DNA from: Ruegeria sp. Alg231-54
GTDB lineage: Bacteria > Pseudomonadota > Alphaproteobacteria > Rhodobacterales > Rhodobacteraceae
Length of the DNA: 41,963 nucleotides
Reading direction: 5' to 3'
Assembly (NCBI RefSeq): GCF_900143525.1
Contig: NZ_FREZ01000020.1
Coordinates: 1-41,963 of the forward strand
Part shown: positions 25,716 to 33,823 of the stretch, one piece after another
Layout: every line of letters starts with the position of its first letter
Position numbering within the stretch: the first letter of the stretch is position 1
The notes under the pieces: generated by a model
Told to the model about the DNA's origin: nothing
Seen by the model: only the letters and a program-made list of their open reading frames with translations
Database searches by the model: none
Program-made: the position numbers and the translations under genes

Positions 25716-27059
25716 TCAGGCCTTGGTCACCAGATCCATCGGCAGCCCACGCGATGCAATAGCGTTGCGGGTGTCGACGATCGGAAGCCCCAGTCGGATC
25801 AACTCCTCATAGTCGATGGCATCATGATCCGTCGAAATCAGTATGACATCATAGCCATCCGGCCTGATATCGCCAAGTTGGACGGCTTCGCGATCCAGCA
25901 GATGTGGAAATTCCCGCATGCGGGGAATACTGTCGATATGAGGGTCCAGGAAGTCGACTTCTGCGCCGTTTTTCAACAACATGTCCATCAGAACCACCGA
26001 AGGGCTTTCCCGCATATCCGGGACATTCTTTTTGTAACTGATGCCGACCAGCAGAACCCGTGATTTCGACAGGCCCTTCCCGCATCTCTGGTCCAGAGCT
26101 TCACGCAGCTTGGCTACAACGTAATGCGGCATTGTCACGTTGATTTCGCCGGCGAGTTCGATGAACCGAGTGGCATGCCCGTATTCACGGGCCTTCCATG
26201 TCAGGTAGAACGGGTCGATCGGGATGCAGTGGCCGCCAAGGCCGGGGCCCGGATAGAAGGGCATGAAACCGAACGGCTTGGTGGCGGCCCCGTCGATCAC
26301 CTCCCAGACATCGATCCCCATTGCGCCGTAGATCATTTTCAATTCGTTCACGAGCGCGATGTTGACGGCCCGAAAAATGTTCTCGGTGATTTTAACCGCC
26401 TCGGCCGTACTGGCCGAAGAAACAGGGACCACCTTGTCGACGACCTTACTGTAGAAAGTCACCGCTAGGGTCCGGGCCATGTCGGAATCGCCGCCCACGA
26501 TCTTCGGTATGGAATGCGTGCGATATGTCTTGTTGCCGGGGTCCTCACGCTCCGGGCTGAAGGCAACCCAGAAATCCTTGTTGGGCTCCAGCCCGCCCGA
26601 GGCTAAAATCGGCGTCAGAATATCTTTTGTCGTCCCGGGGAATGTTGTCGATTCAAGAACAATCAGCGCTCCATCCCGCATATTTTCCGCAATGATCTTG
26701 CCGGTTTCAGTGACGAAAGACAGATCCGGCTCGCGGTGGCGGGTAAGAGGGGTCGGCACGCAAATGATGATTACATCGCAATCGGACAGTTTCGAAAAGT
26801 CTGCTGTCCACATAACAGGGCTGCCGTCTGAAACCTCTTGCAGCATCTCGTGCGTTACCGCGGCGACATAGCTATTGCCTGCATCCAGTGCGCGAATCTT
26901 GTTTTGATCGATGTCGAAACCGGTCACCGCGAAGCCGCGCAAAGCCGCCGTTACGGCCAGAGGCAGGCCTACATATCCAAGGCCGACGACCCCAATCCTG
27001 GCTGTTTGGTTGTTCAGCGACGCCAAAAGCCTGGCGTCAGTCGCGTTTTCCATATCCAT
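25716..27059 (-). CDS. UDP-sugar 6-dehydrogenase (UDP-GlcNAc/ManNAc dehydrogenase type)
   Basis: A 447-aa NAD-dependent nucleotide sugar dehydrogenase that oxidises C6 of a UDP-hexose(amine) in two steps to the uronate. The NAD-binding motif is GLGYVGLP (26-33), followed by CVPTPL, ESTTFPGTT and FSPERE; the catalytic Cys278 lies in GPGLGGHCIPIDP. The C-terminal domain holds VLLVGISYKKNVPDMRESP. The overall pattern is closer to WbpA/TviB-type UDP-N-acetylhexosamine dehydrogenases than to UDP-glucose dehydrogenases. I chose ATG at 27059 with GGGACGG upstream; TTG at 27080 would overlap the preceding gene. It is the last gene of the pssD-pssE operon and probably supplies the uronic-acid donor for that pair (inference). 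Confidence 0.9.
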   Translation of the reverse strand: MDMENATDARLLASLNNQTARIGVVGLGYVGLPLAVTAALRGFAVTGFDIDQNKIRALDAGNSYVAAVTHEMLQEVSDGSPVMWTADFSKLSDCDVIIICVPTPLTRHREPDLSFVTETGKIIAENMRDGALIVLESTTFPGTTKDILTPILASGGLEPNKDFWVAFSPEREDPGNKTYRTHSIPKIVGGDSDMARTLAVTFYSKVVDKVVPVSSASTAEAVKITENIFRAVNIALVNELKMIYGAMGIDVWEVIDGAATKPFGFMPFYPGPGLGGHCIPIDPFYLTWKAREYGHATRFIELAGEINVTMPHYVVAKLREALDQRCGKGLSKSRVLLVGISYKKNVPDMRESPSVVLMDMLLKNGAEVDFLDPHIDSIPRMREFPHLLDREAVQLGDIRPDGYDVILISTDHDAIDYEELIRLGLPIVDTRNAIASRGLPMDLVTKA

Positions 27060-27076
27060 CTTAAATACCGTCCCAA

Positions 27077-27589
27077 TCAATCGCCTTGGCTTCTTCCGCT
27101 TCCGGCGTGGATGAAATCTTTAACTACATCAATGAGCTGCGCATCGGCAAAGGCAGGAACTTCCCCCCCGGCCAATACATTCCCTTTAGAAACTCGATCC
27201 AGCAACTCCGTCAACTCTGTTTCTTCCTGTGCTGCAAACACTCCGTCCCGGTTACCGAAGCGCTTTATTGTGGCGAACTGATGGTCATTGCGGGTTTCCC
27301 GCAGATGTCCACGCCGCGGCAGGAGCACGATTGGCTTCTTCATGCTTTGCGCCATGATGATGGTTCCCATACCGGCATGAGAAATGACAAATTCGGCCGT
27401 TCGGAAGCGTTCGCTGTAGTCGTCCGGTTCCAGCGTGGAAACGGTCTCGAAGTTGCGGGGACTGTATTGGGCGTTCTTCGTGATCTGTCCGAAAACGCGG
27501 GTTCCGACGCCGCGGGCACCGCACCAGTCGTCAACGCAGCGTACCAGCCTGTCAAAAGGCTCATGGGTTCCAACTGTCAGAAAAATCAA
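27077..27589 (-). CDS. pssE: PssE/Alg13-like glycosyltransferase subunit
   Basis: A 170-aa C-terminal half of a split GT28-type glycosyltransferase. The opening IFLTVGTHEPFDRLV and the donor-binding VISHAGMGTIIMAQSMKKPIV-like region with the LPRRGHLRETRNDHQ segment are typical of Alg13/PssE proteins, which bind the UDP-sugar and are inactive without an Alg14/PssD partner. The start is TTG at 27589, overlapping the pssD stop by 4 bases with AAGGA 8 bases upstream. It is encoded directly after its membrane partner and before the sugar dehydrogenase. In rhizobial PssD/PssE the donor is UDP-glucuronate; here that is inference. Confidence 0.87.
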   Translation of the reverse strand: MIFLTVGTHEPFDRLVRCVDDWCGARGVGTRVFGQITKNAQYSPRNFETVSTLEPDDYSERFRTAEFVISHAGMGTIIMAQSMKKPIVLLPRRGHLRETRNDHQFATIKRFGNRDGVFAAQEETELTELLDRVSKGNVLAGGEVPAFADAQLIDVVKDFIHAGSGRSQGD

Positions 27590-28068
27590 ATGACCGATCC
27601 TTCATAGCATGGGCCTTCCGGGGTAGCCAAATACTCCCACTGTGTCAGCCAGAGATCACAGTGCTTTCCGGCTTTCTGTCCTGCAAGAGACAGCTCTTCG
27701 GCATTGGCGATGCTGTCGATCCATATGGTACGGGTCCCCATCATGGATGCGAGCCGTAATGCAAAATAGCCAGGCGCAGCGCCCGTCGTTACGACAACAT
27801 CCGGCCGGACCCTGATGAGAATAGCGGCAATCTGAAAGACCGAACGGATCAGCCTCAGCTTTTGCCACCGGTTGGCCTCAATCATGACCCGGTAACCGGG
27901 CTTCGGCTGGCCCCTTTCAGCTGCCAGGGCTTCTACTTTGGCCCTGAAGCCGGGCTCTGTCGTGACATATGTCACATCGCAGCCGTCCCATGCCGGCATC
28001 AGTCGGCAAAGCTGCACCCAGTGCCCGCCACCTGATGCAACCGCCAGAACGCGGGGGGGGGGGCTCAT
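27586..28068 (-). CDS. pssD: PssD/Alg14-like membrane subunit of split glycosyltransferase
   Basis: A 160-aa N-terminal half of a split GT28-type enzyme. The sequence VLAVASGGGHWVQLCRLMPA is the Alg14/PssD signature. A hydrophobic helix around IRSVFQIAAILIRVRPDVVVTTGAAPGYFAL serves membrane association, and IWIDSIANAEELSLAG is also conserved. It recruits PssE to the membrane. I chose ATG at 28068 because GGAG lies 7 bases before it; TTG at 28110 is an alternative. Directly after the start, codons 2-6 contain a run of 11 C, so the gene could be switched by slippage. It leads the operon with pssE and the dehydrogenase. Confidence 0.85.
   Translation of the reverse strand: MSPPPRVLAVASGGGHWVQLCRLMPAWDGCDVTYVTTEPGFRAKVEALAAERGQPKPGYRVMIEANRWQKLRLIRSVFQIAAILIRVRPDVVVTTGAAPGYFALRLASMMGTRTIWIDSIANAEELSLAGQKAGKHCDLWLTQWEYLATPEGPCYEGSVI
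28053..28063. repeat. Homopolymer of 11 G/C at the start of pssD
   Basis: Eleven consecutive G on the plus strand (C on the coding strand) lie two codons after the pssD ATG. Gain or loss of one base would shift the frame at once. It is the longest homopolymer I saw in the window. Confidence 0.8.
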
Positions 28069-28642
28069 GGGGAGGCTCCGGGCAATAGATATCTTAATCG
28101 CATCAAACAAATCCGCGGGTTTCTGTACATTCTATGAACTGCATTGTCAGGTTTAAGACAAAGTCGGCACAGGGCCTACCATTTTCCGAACGGGCAGAAG
28201 AGATGGTGAGCCGGATTACGCCCCGGGCGGCGACTGTCGCAACAGCGGTGCGCGGTATGAAACCTGTGTCCGGTTGCACATTGGGCACCACGCACCTTTC
28301 CGAGTGATAGCGCAGAATCATTGGGTCTCAGGGGTGGGCAATCCTGGGCAAAATCGAGATTTGGTTCTTAGGTGAAAACAGCCCACCCAAAGAATCTCTG
28401 ACATTGCCGTTCAAAATAAGGCATTTTGTGGGCGGTGTCGTTTTGGGCGGGCGGATATTCCTGAATTGTCTTTGAAATATGGTGGGAATCGGCTAAAACC
28501 GTGCCTGTATTTGAGCAGAGTCCCAATAATAATCTGGGCAAAAATGTGACGGACCTCACAGTTAGAGTTGTTTGGTTCATGTAATGAGGATGGGCAGGCC
28601 ACAGTTTTCGTGGCGTTGTTTTGTGCCGGAGTAAAATTGATT
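28069..28642. promoter_or_regulatory. Divergent control region between pssD and the sugar-phosphate transferase gene
   Basis: No gene is supported. It contains an inverted repeat GGGTGGGC (28332-28339) with GCCCACCC (28381-28388), two copies of CTGGGCAAAA (28344-28353 and 28534-28543), and at 28534-28563 an element ending ACGGACCTCAC that closely matches one before the export operon (12433-12461). Promoters for both operons must lie here. Confidence 0.45.
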
Positions 28643-29320
28643 ATGACGAGTTACGTTAAAAGTGTGAGTGCAGTTGATACAGTCGCACCGGTTCAGTCTC
28701 AATGGGAACCGGTATCTGTATACTCCCGGGGGGGAAAACGCGCATTTGACATTCTCTTTGTCCTGCTAACCGCACCGATCTCGCTCTGCCTGATCGCAAT
28801 CATGGTCCTTTTGGTCATGCGCGACGGTGGACGCCCGTTTTACACCCAGGAACGGATCGGGCGGGAGGGCAGAACCTTTCGCCTGTTCAAAATCCGCACC
28901 ATGGTGGCGGATGCCGACGAGCGGTTGGCGGCCTACCTGGCCAAAAATCCCAGTGCCCGCGCGGAATGGGAAAGCGATCAGAAACTCAAGAATGATCCGC
29001 GCATCACGCGGATTGGCTGGTGGTTGCGCCGCACGTCTCTGGATGAGCTGCCTCAGCTTTTGAATGTTCTGTTGGGTGATATGTCCATTGTTGGGCCGCG
29101 CCCGATGATGACCCAGCAGAGAAAGCTATATCCTGGTACTGCATATTACGCGTTGCGTCCGGGTATTACCGGCCCCTGGCAGGTTTCCGACCGCAATCAG
29201 ACCAGCTTTGCCGCCCGCGCAGACTATGACGCGCAATATCTGGCGGAGCTGTCGCCCGGGACGGATTTGTCCATACTTGCCCGCACTATCTGGGTCGTTC
29301 TGCGCTGTACGGGCTGTTGA
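28643..29320 (+). CDS. Undecaprenyl-phosphate sugar-1-phosphate transferase (ExoY/WbaP-like)
   Basis: A 225-aa bacterial sugar transferase (polyprenol phosphotransferase) that would start repeat-unit synthesis by moving hexose-1-phosphate to undecaprenyl phosphate. One N-terminal membrane segment (about 32-55, FDILFVLLTAPISLCLIAIM) is followed by the catalytic part: ERIGREGRTFRLFKIRTMV, RRTSLDELPQLLNVLLGDMS with the key Asp-Glu pair, IVGPRP, and RPGITGPWQVSDRN. It is the short form without the N-terminal multi-membrane domain of WbaP. I chose ATG at 28643 with GGAG 11 bases before it; the TTG at 28568 would add 25 unlikely residues. Confidence 0.9.
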   Translation: MTSYVKSVSAVDTVAPVQSQWEPVSVYSRGGKRAFDILFVLLTAPISLCLIAIMVLLVMRDGGRPFYTQERIGREGRTFRLFKIRTMVADADERLAAYLAKNPSARAEWESDQKLKNDPRITRIGWWLRRTSLDELPQLLNVLLGDMSIVGPRPMMTQQRKLYPGTAYYALRPGITGPWQVSDRNQTSFAARADYDAQYLAELSPGTDLSILARTIWVVLRCTGC

Positions 29321-29382
29321 TCGCATCAGGTTTTGCTTGAACAGTTTGCGGACACATCCCATCTTTAAACACGCAACCTGCA

Positions 29383-31830
29383 ATGACGGTTAAGATGCTT
29401 CAAAAAGCTTTCAGGGGCGTTGCATTGGGTGTCGCCCTTATTCTTCTGGTCGCCTGCGACTCTGCCGAGGAACGGGCCGAGAAGCATTTTCAGGCAGCTC
29501 TGGAATATTTGGAAAATGGTGACTTCGCTCGGGCGACCATCGAGTTCCGCAATGTTTTCAAGCTGAACGGCAAGCATAAAGAAGCCCGGTTGACCTATGC
29601 CAAAATGCGCCGCGATGCCGGTAACGTGCCCGAGGCCTACGGGCAGTATCTGCGTCTGGTCGAACAATATCCGGATAATCTCGAGGGCCGCCGCGCGCTG
29701 GCGCAGATGGCGGCGTTGTCCGGAGACTGGGAAGAAGCCGAACGCCATGTCGGGGAGGCCGCCGAACAGGCCCCCGAGGATACGGTGGTGCGGGCGGTTC
29801 TGGCCAGCCTTGCCTATCGCGAGGCGCTGGAGGCGGAGGATGAAGCCGCCATGGGCCAGGCCGTCGAACAGGCGGAGGCCCTGATTGTCGAAGCGCCTGA
29901 ATTGGTGATCCCGCATTTCATCGTGGTGAACGATTGGGGCCGTCAGCAACGCTGGCCCGAGGCGCTTGAAGCGCTGGCGGCCGCGCTCGCTGTCTCGCCC
30001 GAAACGCGGCGCTTTCACGATATCAGACTCGCAGTATTGGGCCAGCTGGGCCGGGACGACGAAACCGAAGCGGCACTGGAAGAGATGGTGGAGCGCTTTC
30101 CCGCCGATCCCGGGATTCAGAGCAGTCTGATCTCCTGGTACATGGCCCGCAATGATCTGGAAGCGACCGAATCCTTTCTGCGCCGGCGCATCGACCCGGA
30201 TGAGGACGATCCGCAAAACCGGATGGCACTGCTGCAGTTTCTTGCGGGCACCAGCGGCCCGGACGCTGCCATCGCCGAGATTGACAGAATGCTGGCCGGA
30301 GAACTGGCGCACCGGCCTCTGTATCAGGCGTTGCGCGCCGGGCAGCGCTTTGAGGCTGGTGCAACCGATGCGGCCATCGCCGAACTTCAGGCCGTTATTG
30401 CGGCCTCTGAGCCGTCTGCCGATCTGAACGATGCCAGGGTGGTGTTGGCGCATATGCTGCTGGCAACCAATGACGAAATCGGCGCGCGCGCGCTTGTCGA
30501 CGAGGTATTGGCTGCGGATACCGGCCATGTGGGCGCAGTCAAGCTCAGAGCGGGCTGGTTAATCGGGGATGACCGAACCGGGGATGCGATCGTTCTGCTG
30601 CGGGCGGCCCTTGGGGACAGTCCCCGGGATGCCGAACTGATGACCCTGCTCGCAAATGCCCATCAACGGGACGGCAATCGCGACCTGATGGCGGAAATGC
30701 TGTCTTTGGCTGTCGAAGCGTCAGGAAGCGCGCCGGAGGAATCTTTGCGCTATGCCGAATATCTGGTGCGTGAAGACAACGCAAACCTGGCTGCGGGGGT
30801 TCTGACCGACGCACTTGGCCGCCAGCCCGGCAATGTGCAACTGCTGACACGTCTGGGGCAGATTCATATACTCGGGCGGGACTGGAGAAGTGCGCAGAAA
30901 TCTATCGACAGGTTGGAGGCGCAGGGGGACGGCACTGCTGCCCAGGTCCAGGCGCTGACCGCCGGCCTGCTTGCGGCGCAGGGCTATGTAGAAACCCTGA
31001 TGAGTTATCTAGAAGACCTGTCGGACGAGGGGGGCAGCGTTGGCGACATGGCCGAGATCGGAATCGTGCGGGCCCATGTGCGCAATGATGATCTGGAGGC
31101 AGCTCAGGCTTATCTCGACCGGGCGCTCGAAGATGCACCAGAGGATGTCGTGCTGCGTTTTCTTCAGGCCTCTGTTCTTGCCGGGATGGGAAAGCAGGAC
31201 CAGGCCGTCGCCGTCTATCGGACGCTTCTTGAGGAACGACCGAAGAGTGAGCGTACCTGGATAGCGCTTTATGTTTTGCTGTCCGGAACCGATACGGCAC
31301 AGGCTGACGAAGTTCTGGGTCAGGCTCTTTCCGCTTTGCCGGACAGCGCTGCTCTGAAATGGATAAAGGCCGGCGCGCTTGAAGCGCAGGGCGATATCGA
31401 GGGCGCAATTGATGTTTATGAGGCTCTGTACAAAGCCGACAGCAACTCGGTCGTCGTCGCCAACAATCTCGCCAGTCTGCTTGTTGCGGCCCGGGATGAC
31501 GCGGAAAGCCTCGATCAGGCCTATCGCATTGCCCGCCGCCTGCGGAACAGTCAGGTGCCCCATTTCAGCGATACCTATGGCTGGATCGCCTATCGGAGAG
31601 GGGATTACGACGCAGCATTGAAACATCTGGAGTTTGCAGCCCGGCAGCTGCCCGGGGAACCTACGGTGCTGTATCATCTGGGGGCCACCTATGCCGCGCT
31701 CAGCCGCAACACAGAGGCGCGCGCCACATTGGAAAAGGTCACTGAACTGGAGCAGGTGTCTGAAGATCTGGCGCAAAAAATACAGGCTGCAATCGCTGAC
31801 CTGACCACACCAGCCGAAAATGGTAACTGA
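29383..31830 (+). CDS. prsT: TPR-repeat lipoprotein, PrsT-like (exosortase/EPS system)
   Basis: The 815-aa protein has a lipoprotein signal (LGVALILLVAC, lipid Cys at about residue 24), so it is anchored to the periplasmic side of a membrane. The rest is a long array of tetratricopeptide-type helical pairs of about 34 residues rich in Ala, Leu, Glu and Asp, such as HFQAALEYLENGDFARATIE near the start and QAYRIARRLRNSQVPHFSD near the end. This size and layout match the PEP-CTERM-system TPR lipoprotein PrsT. It lies between the initiating transferase (62 bases upstream) and the Wza-type gene, in the same direction. A scaffold for the synthesis/export complex is the expected role. ATG at 29395 is an alternative start. 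Confidence 0.87.
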   Translation: MTVKMLQKAFRGVALGVALILLVACDSAEERAEKHFQAALEYLENGDFARATIEFRNVFKLNGKHKEARLTYAKMRRDAGNVPEAYGQYLRLVEQYPDNLEGRRALAQMAALSGDWEEAERHVGEAAEQAPEDTVVRAVLASLAYREALEAEDEAAMGQAVEQAEALIVEAPELVIPHFIVVNDWGRQQRWPEALEALAAALAVSPETRRFHDIRLAVLGQLGRDDETEAALEEMVERFPADPGIQSSLISWYMARNDLEATESFLRRRIDPDEDDPQNRMALLQFLAGTSGPDAAIAEIDRMLAGELAHRPLYQALRAGQRFEAGATDAAIAELQAVIAASEPSADLNDARVVLAHMLLATNDEIGARALVDEVLAADTGHVGAVKLRAGWLIGDDRTGDAIVLLRAALGDSPRDAELMTLLANAHQRDGNRDLMAEMLSLAVEASGSAPEESLRYAEYLVREDNANLAAGVLTDALGRQPGNVQLLTRLGQIHILGRDWRSAQKSIDRLEAQGDGTAAQVQALTAGLLAAQGYVETLMSYLEDLSDEGGSVGDMAEIGIVRAHVRNDDLEAAQAYLDRALEDAPEDVVLRFLQASVLAGMGKQDQAVAVYRTLLEERPKSERTWIALYVLLSGTDTAQADEVLGQALSALPDSAALKWIKAGALEAQGDIEGAIDVYEALYKADSNSVVVANNLASLLVAARDDAESLDQAYRIARRLRNSQVPHFSDTYGWIAYRRGDYDAALKHLEFAARQLPGEPTVLYHLGATYAALSRNTEARATLEKVTELEQVSEDLAQKIQAAIADLTTPAENGN

Positions 31831-31947
31831 TTCTGATTGCGGCACAATTTCACCACAGCGTGAACGCATCGCTCCACAGGTGGCTTACATGGACTCATCT
31901 TCCACGCTAGGCTCAACAAGAAACTCAATTTTTCGAGGGCTTAAAAG

Positions 31948-32538
31948 ATGCTAAGAACATTAATCGGTCTTCTCGGCCTGATCCTTTCGGTAACCGTTGT
32001 TCAGGCGCAGAGCGGGTATAGGGTCTCGCCCGGCGACACGATTCAGGTTGAAGTTCTGGAGGATCCAAGCCTCAACCGAAGAGTGTTGGTTTTGCCTGAT
32101 GGTACATTCAGCTTTCCATTTGTTGGAACGATTCAGGCGGGTGGACGGTCAGTAGGTTCGATCCGTGATGCGCTGACCTCTGGGCTTTCGCCACAATTTG
32201 CGGCCGAGCCTAATGTCTATGTTGCTGTCGCCGCGACCGCATTACCCGAAATTGTGGGAACGGAAGCTGCTCCTGATACGGATGCCATTTATGTCATGGG
32301 TGAGGTCAACACGCCCGGGTTGCTTGATGCAAGGCCAGGCACGACGCTGCTGCAGGCCCTGGCGCAGGCTGGCGGGTTGACCAGATTTGCCGCTGGTAAA
32401 CGCATCGAATTGCGCCGACGCGAACAGGTTCTCTTTTATGACTATTTCCGCACCGGGAAAAAACCCAGCGTTGGTGGCAGCACTGTCCTGGTTCCCGGGG
32501 ATGTCGTCATCGTCCCGCAACGGCGCCTATTCGAATAA
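31948..32538 (+). CDS. Polysaccharide export protein, short Wza type
   Basis: A 196-aa periplasmic/outer-membrane export protein. The signal peptide (1-20, ending VVQA) is followed by the poly_export domain (GYRVSPGDTIQVEVLEDPSL, LVLPDGTFSFPFVGTI) and one SLBB-like domain (YVMGEVNTPGLLDARPGTTL, LAQAGGLTRFA). At about half the length of E. coli Wza it matches the short exporters of PEP-CTERM polysaccharide loci. It contains no cysteine, so unlike Wza it cannot be a lipoprotein. ATG at 31948 has GAGGG 8 bases upstream. The outer-membrane barrel protein at 33824 may complete the channel (inference). Confidence 0.88.
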   Translation: MLRTLIGLLGLILSVTVVQAQSGYRVSPGDTIQVEVLEDPSLNRRVLVLPDGTFSFPFVGTIQAGGRSVGSIRDALTSGLSPQFAAEPNVYVAVAATALPEIVGTEAAPDTDAIYVMGEVNTPGLLDARPGTTLLQALAQAGGLTRFAAGKRIELRRREQVLFYDYFRTGKKPSVGGSTVLVPGDVVIVPQRRLFE

Positions 32539-32654
32539 AACTCGGGTATGCAAACCGGCGCAGGGGTTTTCTTCTGCGCGGTTTATGACAGCAGGGCAGG
32601 ATCGCCTTGCAGCCCTTGCCGTTCTTCTGAATCTCGTGATCCCGGCCGAAAGGC

Positions 32655-33560
32655 CTAAAACGGAAGCCGTTTCCTTAGAACCCTGGGAATTCGCGCTGTT
32701 ACGAACGCCAGTGTTTTCACGGGGTGTATACGTAGCGCTTTGCGCAACATCTTTTTAGCTGCCCGTTTTCGCCCCAACGTCATGAGCGCCTGCGCGAGGT
32801 AGAGTAAGATGCGGGTATGTGCGTCCGGATATGCGGCAAGCACGCGCTGGTTTTTCTTCAGAACCCGGATTGTGCCAATTGCCTGCTTACGGGTATTGCG
32901 GGAAATACTGTCCGGGGAAATGAAACTCAGCACAACCGGATCGAGAGCTTCATAAACTTTCGTGTGCTGCACCAGACGAACCGTAAAGTCCCAATCTTCA
33001 TTTGCCCGTGCACAAGGATCAAACCACTCCCTGTCGGGAAAGCAGCCACGCCGGAAGACTGCATTTTGCAGGCTGATCCGGTTGCCGAAAAAGAACCTCC
33101 GAACCTGATCATCATCCAGTTTGATCTGCCCATCTGGCGGCGGAGCGCACGTGACCTTGCCGGGGCCGTAATTGTGGAATTCGTCGCGTCCGTACAGGAT
33201 CTTTGACCCGGTCACAACGCCCACCTCATCGGGCAGGGATTCAAGCTTTTCTATCTGTCGGAATAGTTTGTCAGGCAGCCACATGTCGTCACTGTCCTGA
33301 AAGGCAACAAAACGGCCCCGCGCCATTTTGAGACCAGTGTTACGCGCCTTGGCGGGGCCTCCATTGACCTCGTGACGGACATAGCGCACCCGGTCATCTC
33401 CGAGCGCCTCGACAACGGGCCGCAGGTCGATCTCGGACGCATCGTCGACCACGATCAGTTCCAGATCCCGATAACTTTGCGACAGGACGCTCTCACAGGC
33501 CACTTTCAGACTGTCGGGACGGCCATATGAAGGAAGAATGACGGAAACGGAAACGGTCAT
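32655..33560 (-). CDS. Glycosyltransferase family 2
   Basis: A 301-aa GT2 with SVSVILPSYGRPDSL, LIVVDDASEIDLRP, GGPAKARNTGLKMARG and the metal site FQDSDDMWLPDKL. ANEDWDFTVRLVQHT supplies the family's acidic acceptor-side motif. The C-terminal 70 residues are strongly basic (MTLGRKRAAKKMLRKAL), often seen in membrane-associated enzymes. It is a single minus-strand gene inserted between the export gene and the outer-membrane barrel gene. The last codons and stop form a short hairpin, AAACGG-CTT-CCGTTT, on the minus strand. Confidence 0.87.
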   Translation of the reverse strand: MTVSVSVILPSYGRPDSLKVACESVLSQSYRDLELIVVDDASEIDLRPVVEALGDDRVRYVRHEVNGGPAKARNTGLKMARGRFVAFQDSDDMWLPDKLFRQIEKLESLPDEVGVVTGSKILYGRDEFHNYGPGKVTCAPPPDGQIKLDDDQVRRFFFGNRISLQNAVFRRGCFPDREWFDPCARANEDWDFTVRLVQHTKVYEALDPVVLSFISPDSISRNTRKQAIGTIRVLKKNQRVLAAYPDAHTRILLYLAQALMTLGRKRAAKKMLRKALRIHPVKTLAFVTARIPRVLRKRLPF

Positions 33561-33823
33561 GATCTGTTATCTTGAAAAAATGACATTATGAACTCTGAAA
33601 ATACTGCGCTATCAGCGCCGGAACGGCCAGTTATCTTCTAGCATCCCGCCCTGTTTGAAGGAACATTTACCTCCTGTATCGCATCGGTTCCTTGGCAAAG
33701 CCGGGGTCATTGTGGCTTTGGCGTTACGTCTGGCGAGACTGGAACGGGGGAAAACGCTTCTTGCATGATTTCCTGACGTAACGGCGGTAATGAATAGATA
33801 AGAAAAACAGGCGGAAAATCGCA

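Noticed and set aside
25461..26063. 200-codon plus-strand frame after parB2
   Set aside because: Most of it is antisense to the UDP-sugar dehydrogenase gene; the non-overlapping part has no ribosome site or motif.
29365..30528. 387-codon open frame on the minus strand under the TPR gene
   Set aside because: It is antisense to a clear lipoprotein/TPR gene; its product has no domain and reflects the G/C-rich third positions of the real gene.
32558..32579. GCGCAG-CTGCGC hairpin after the Wza-like gene as a terminator
   Set aside because: The loop is long, the stem short and no T-run follows; kept only as a weak structure.
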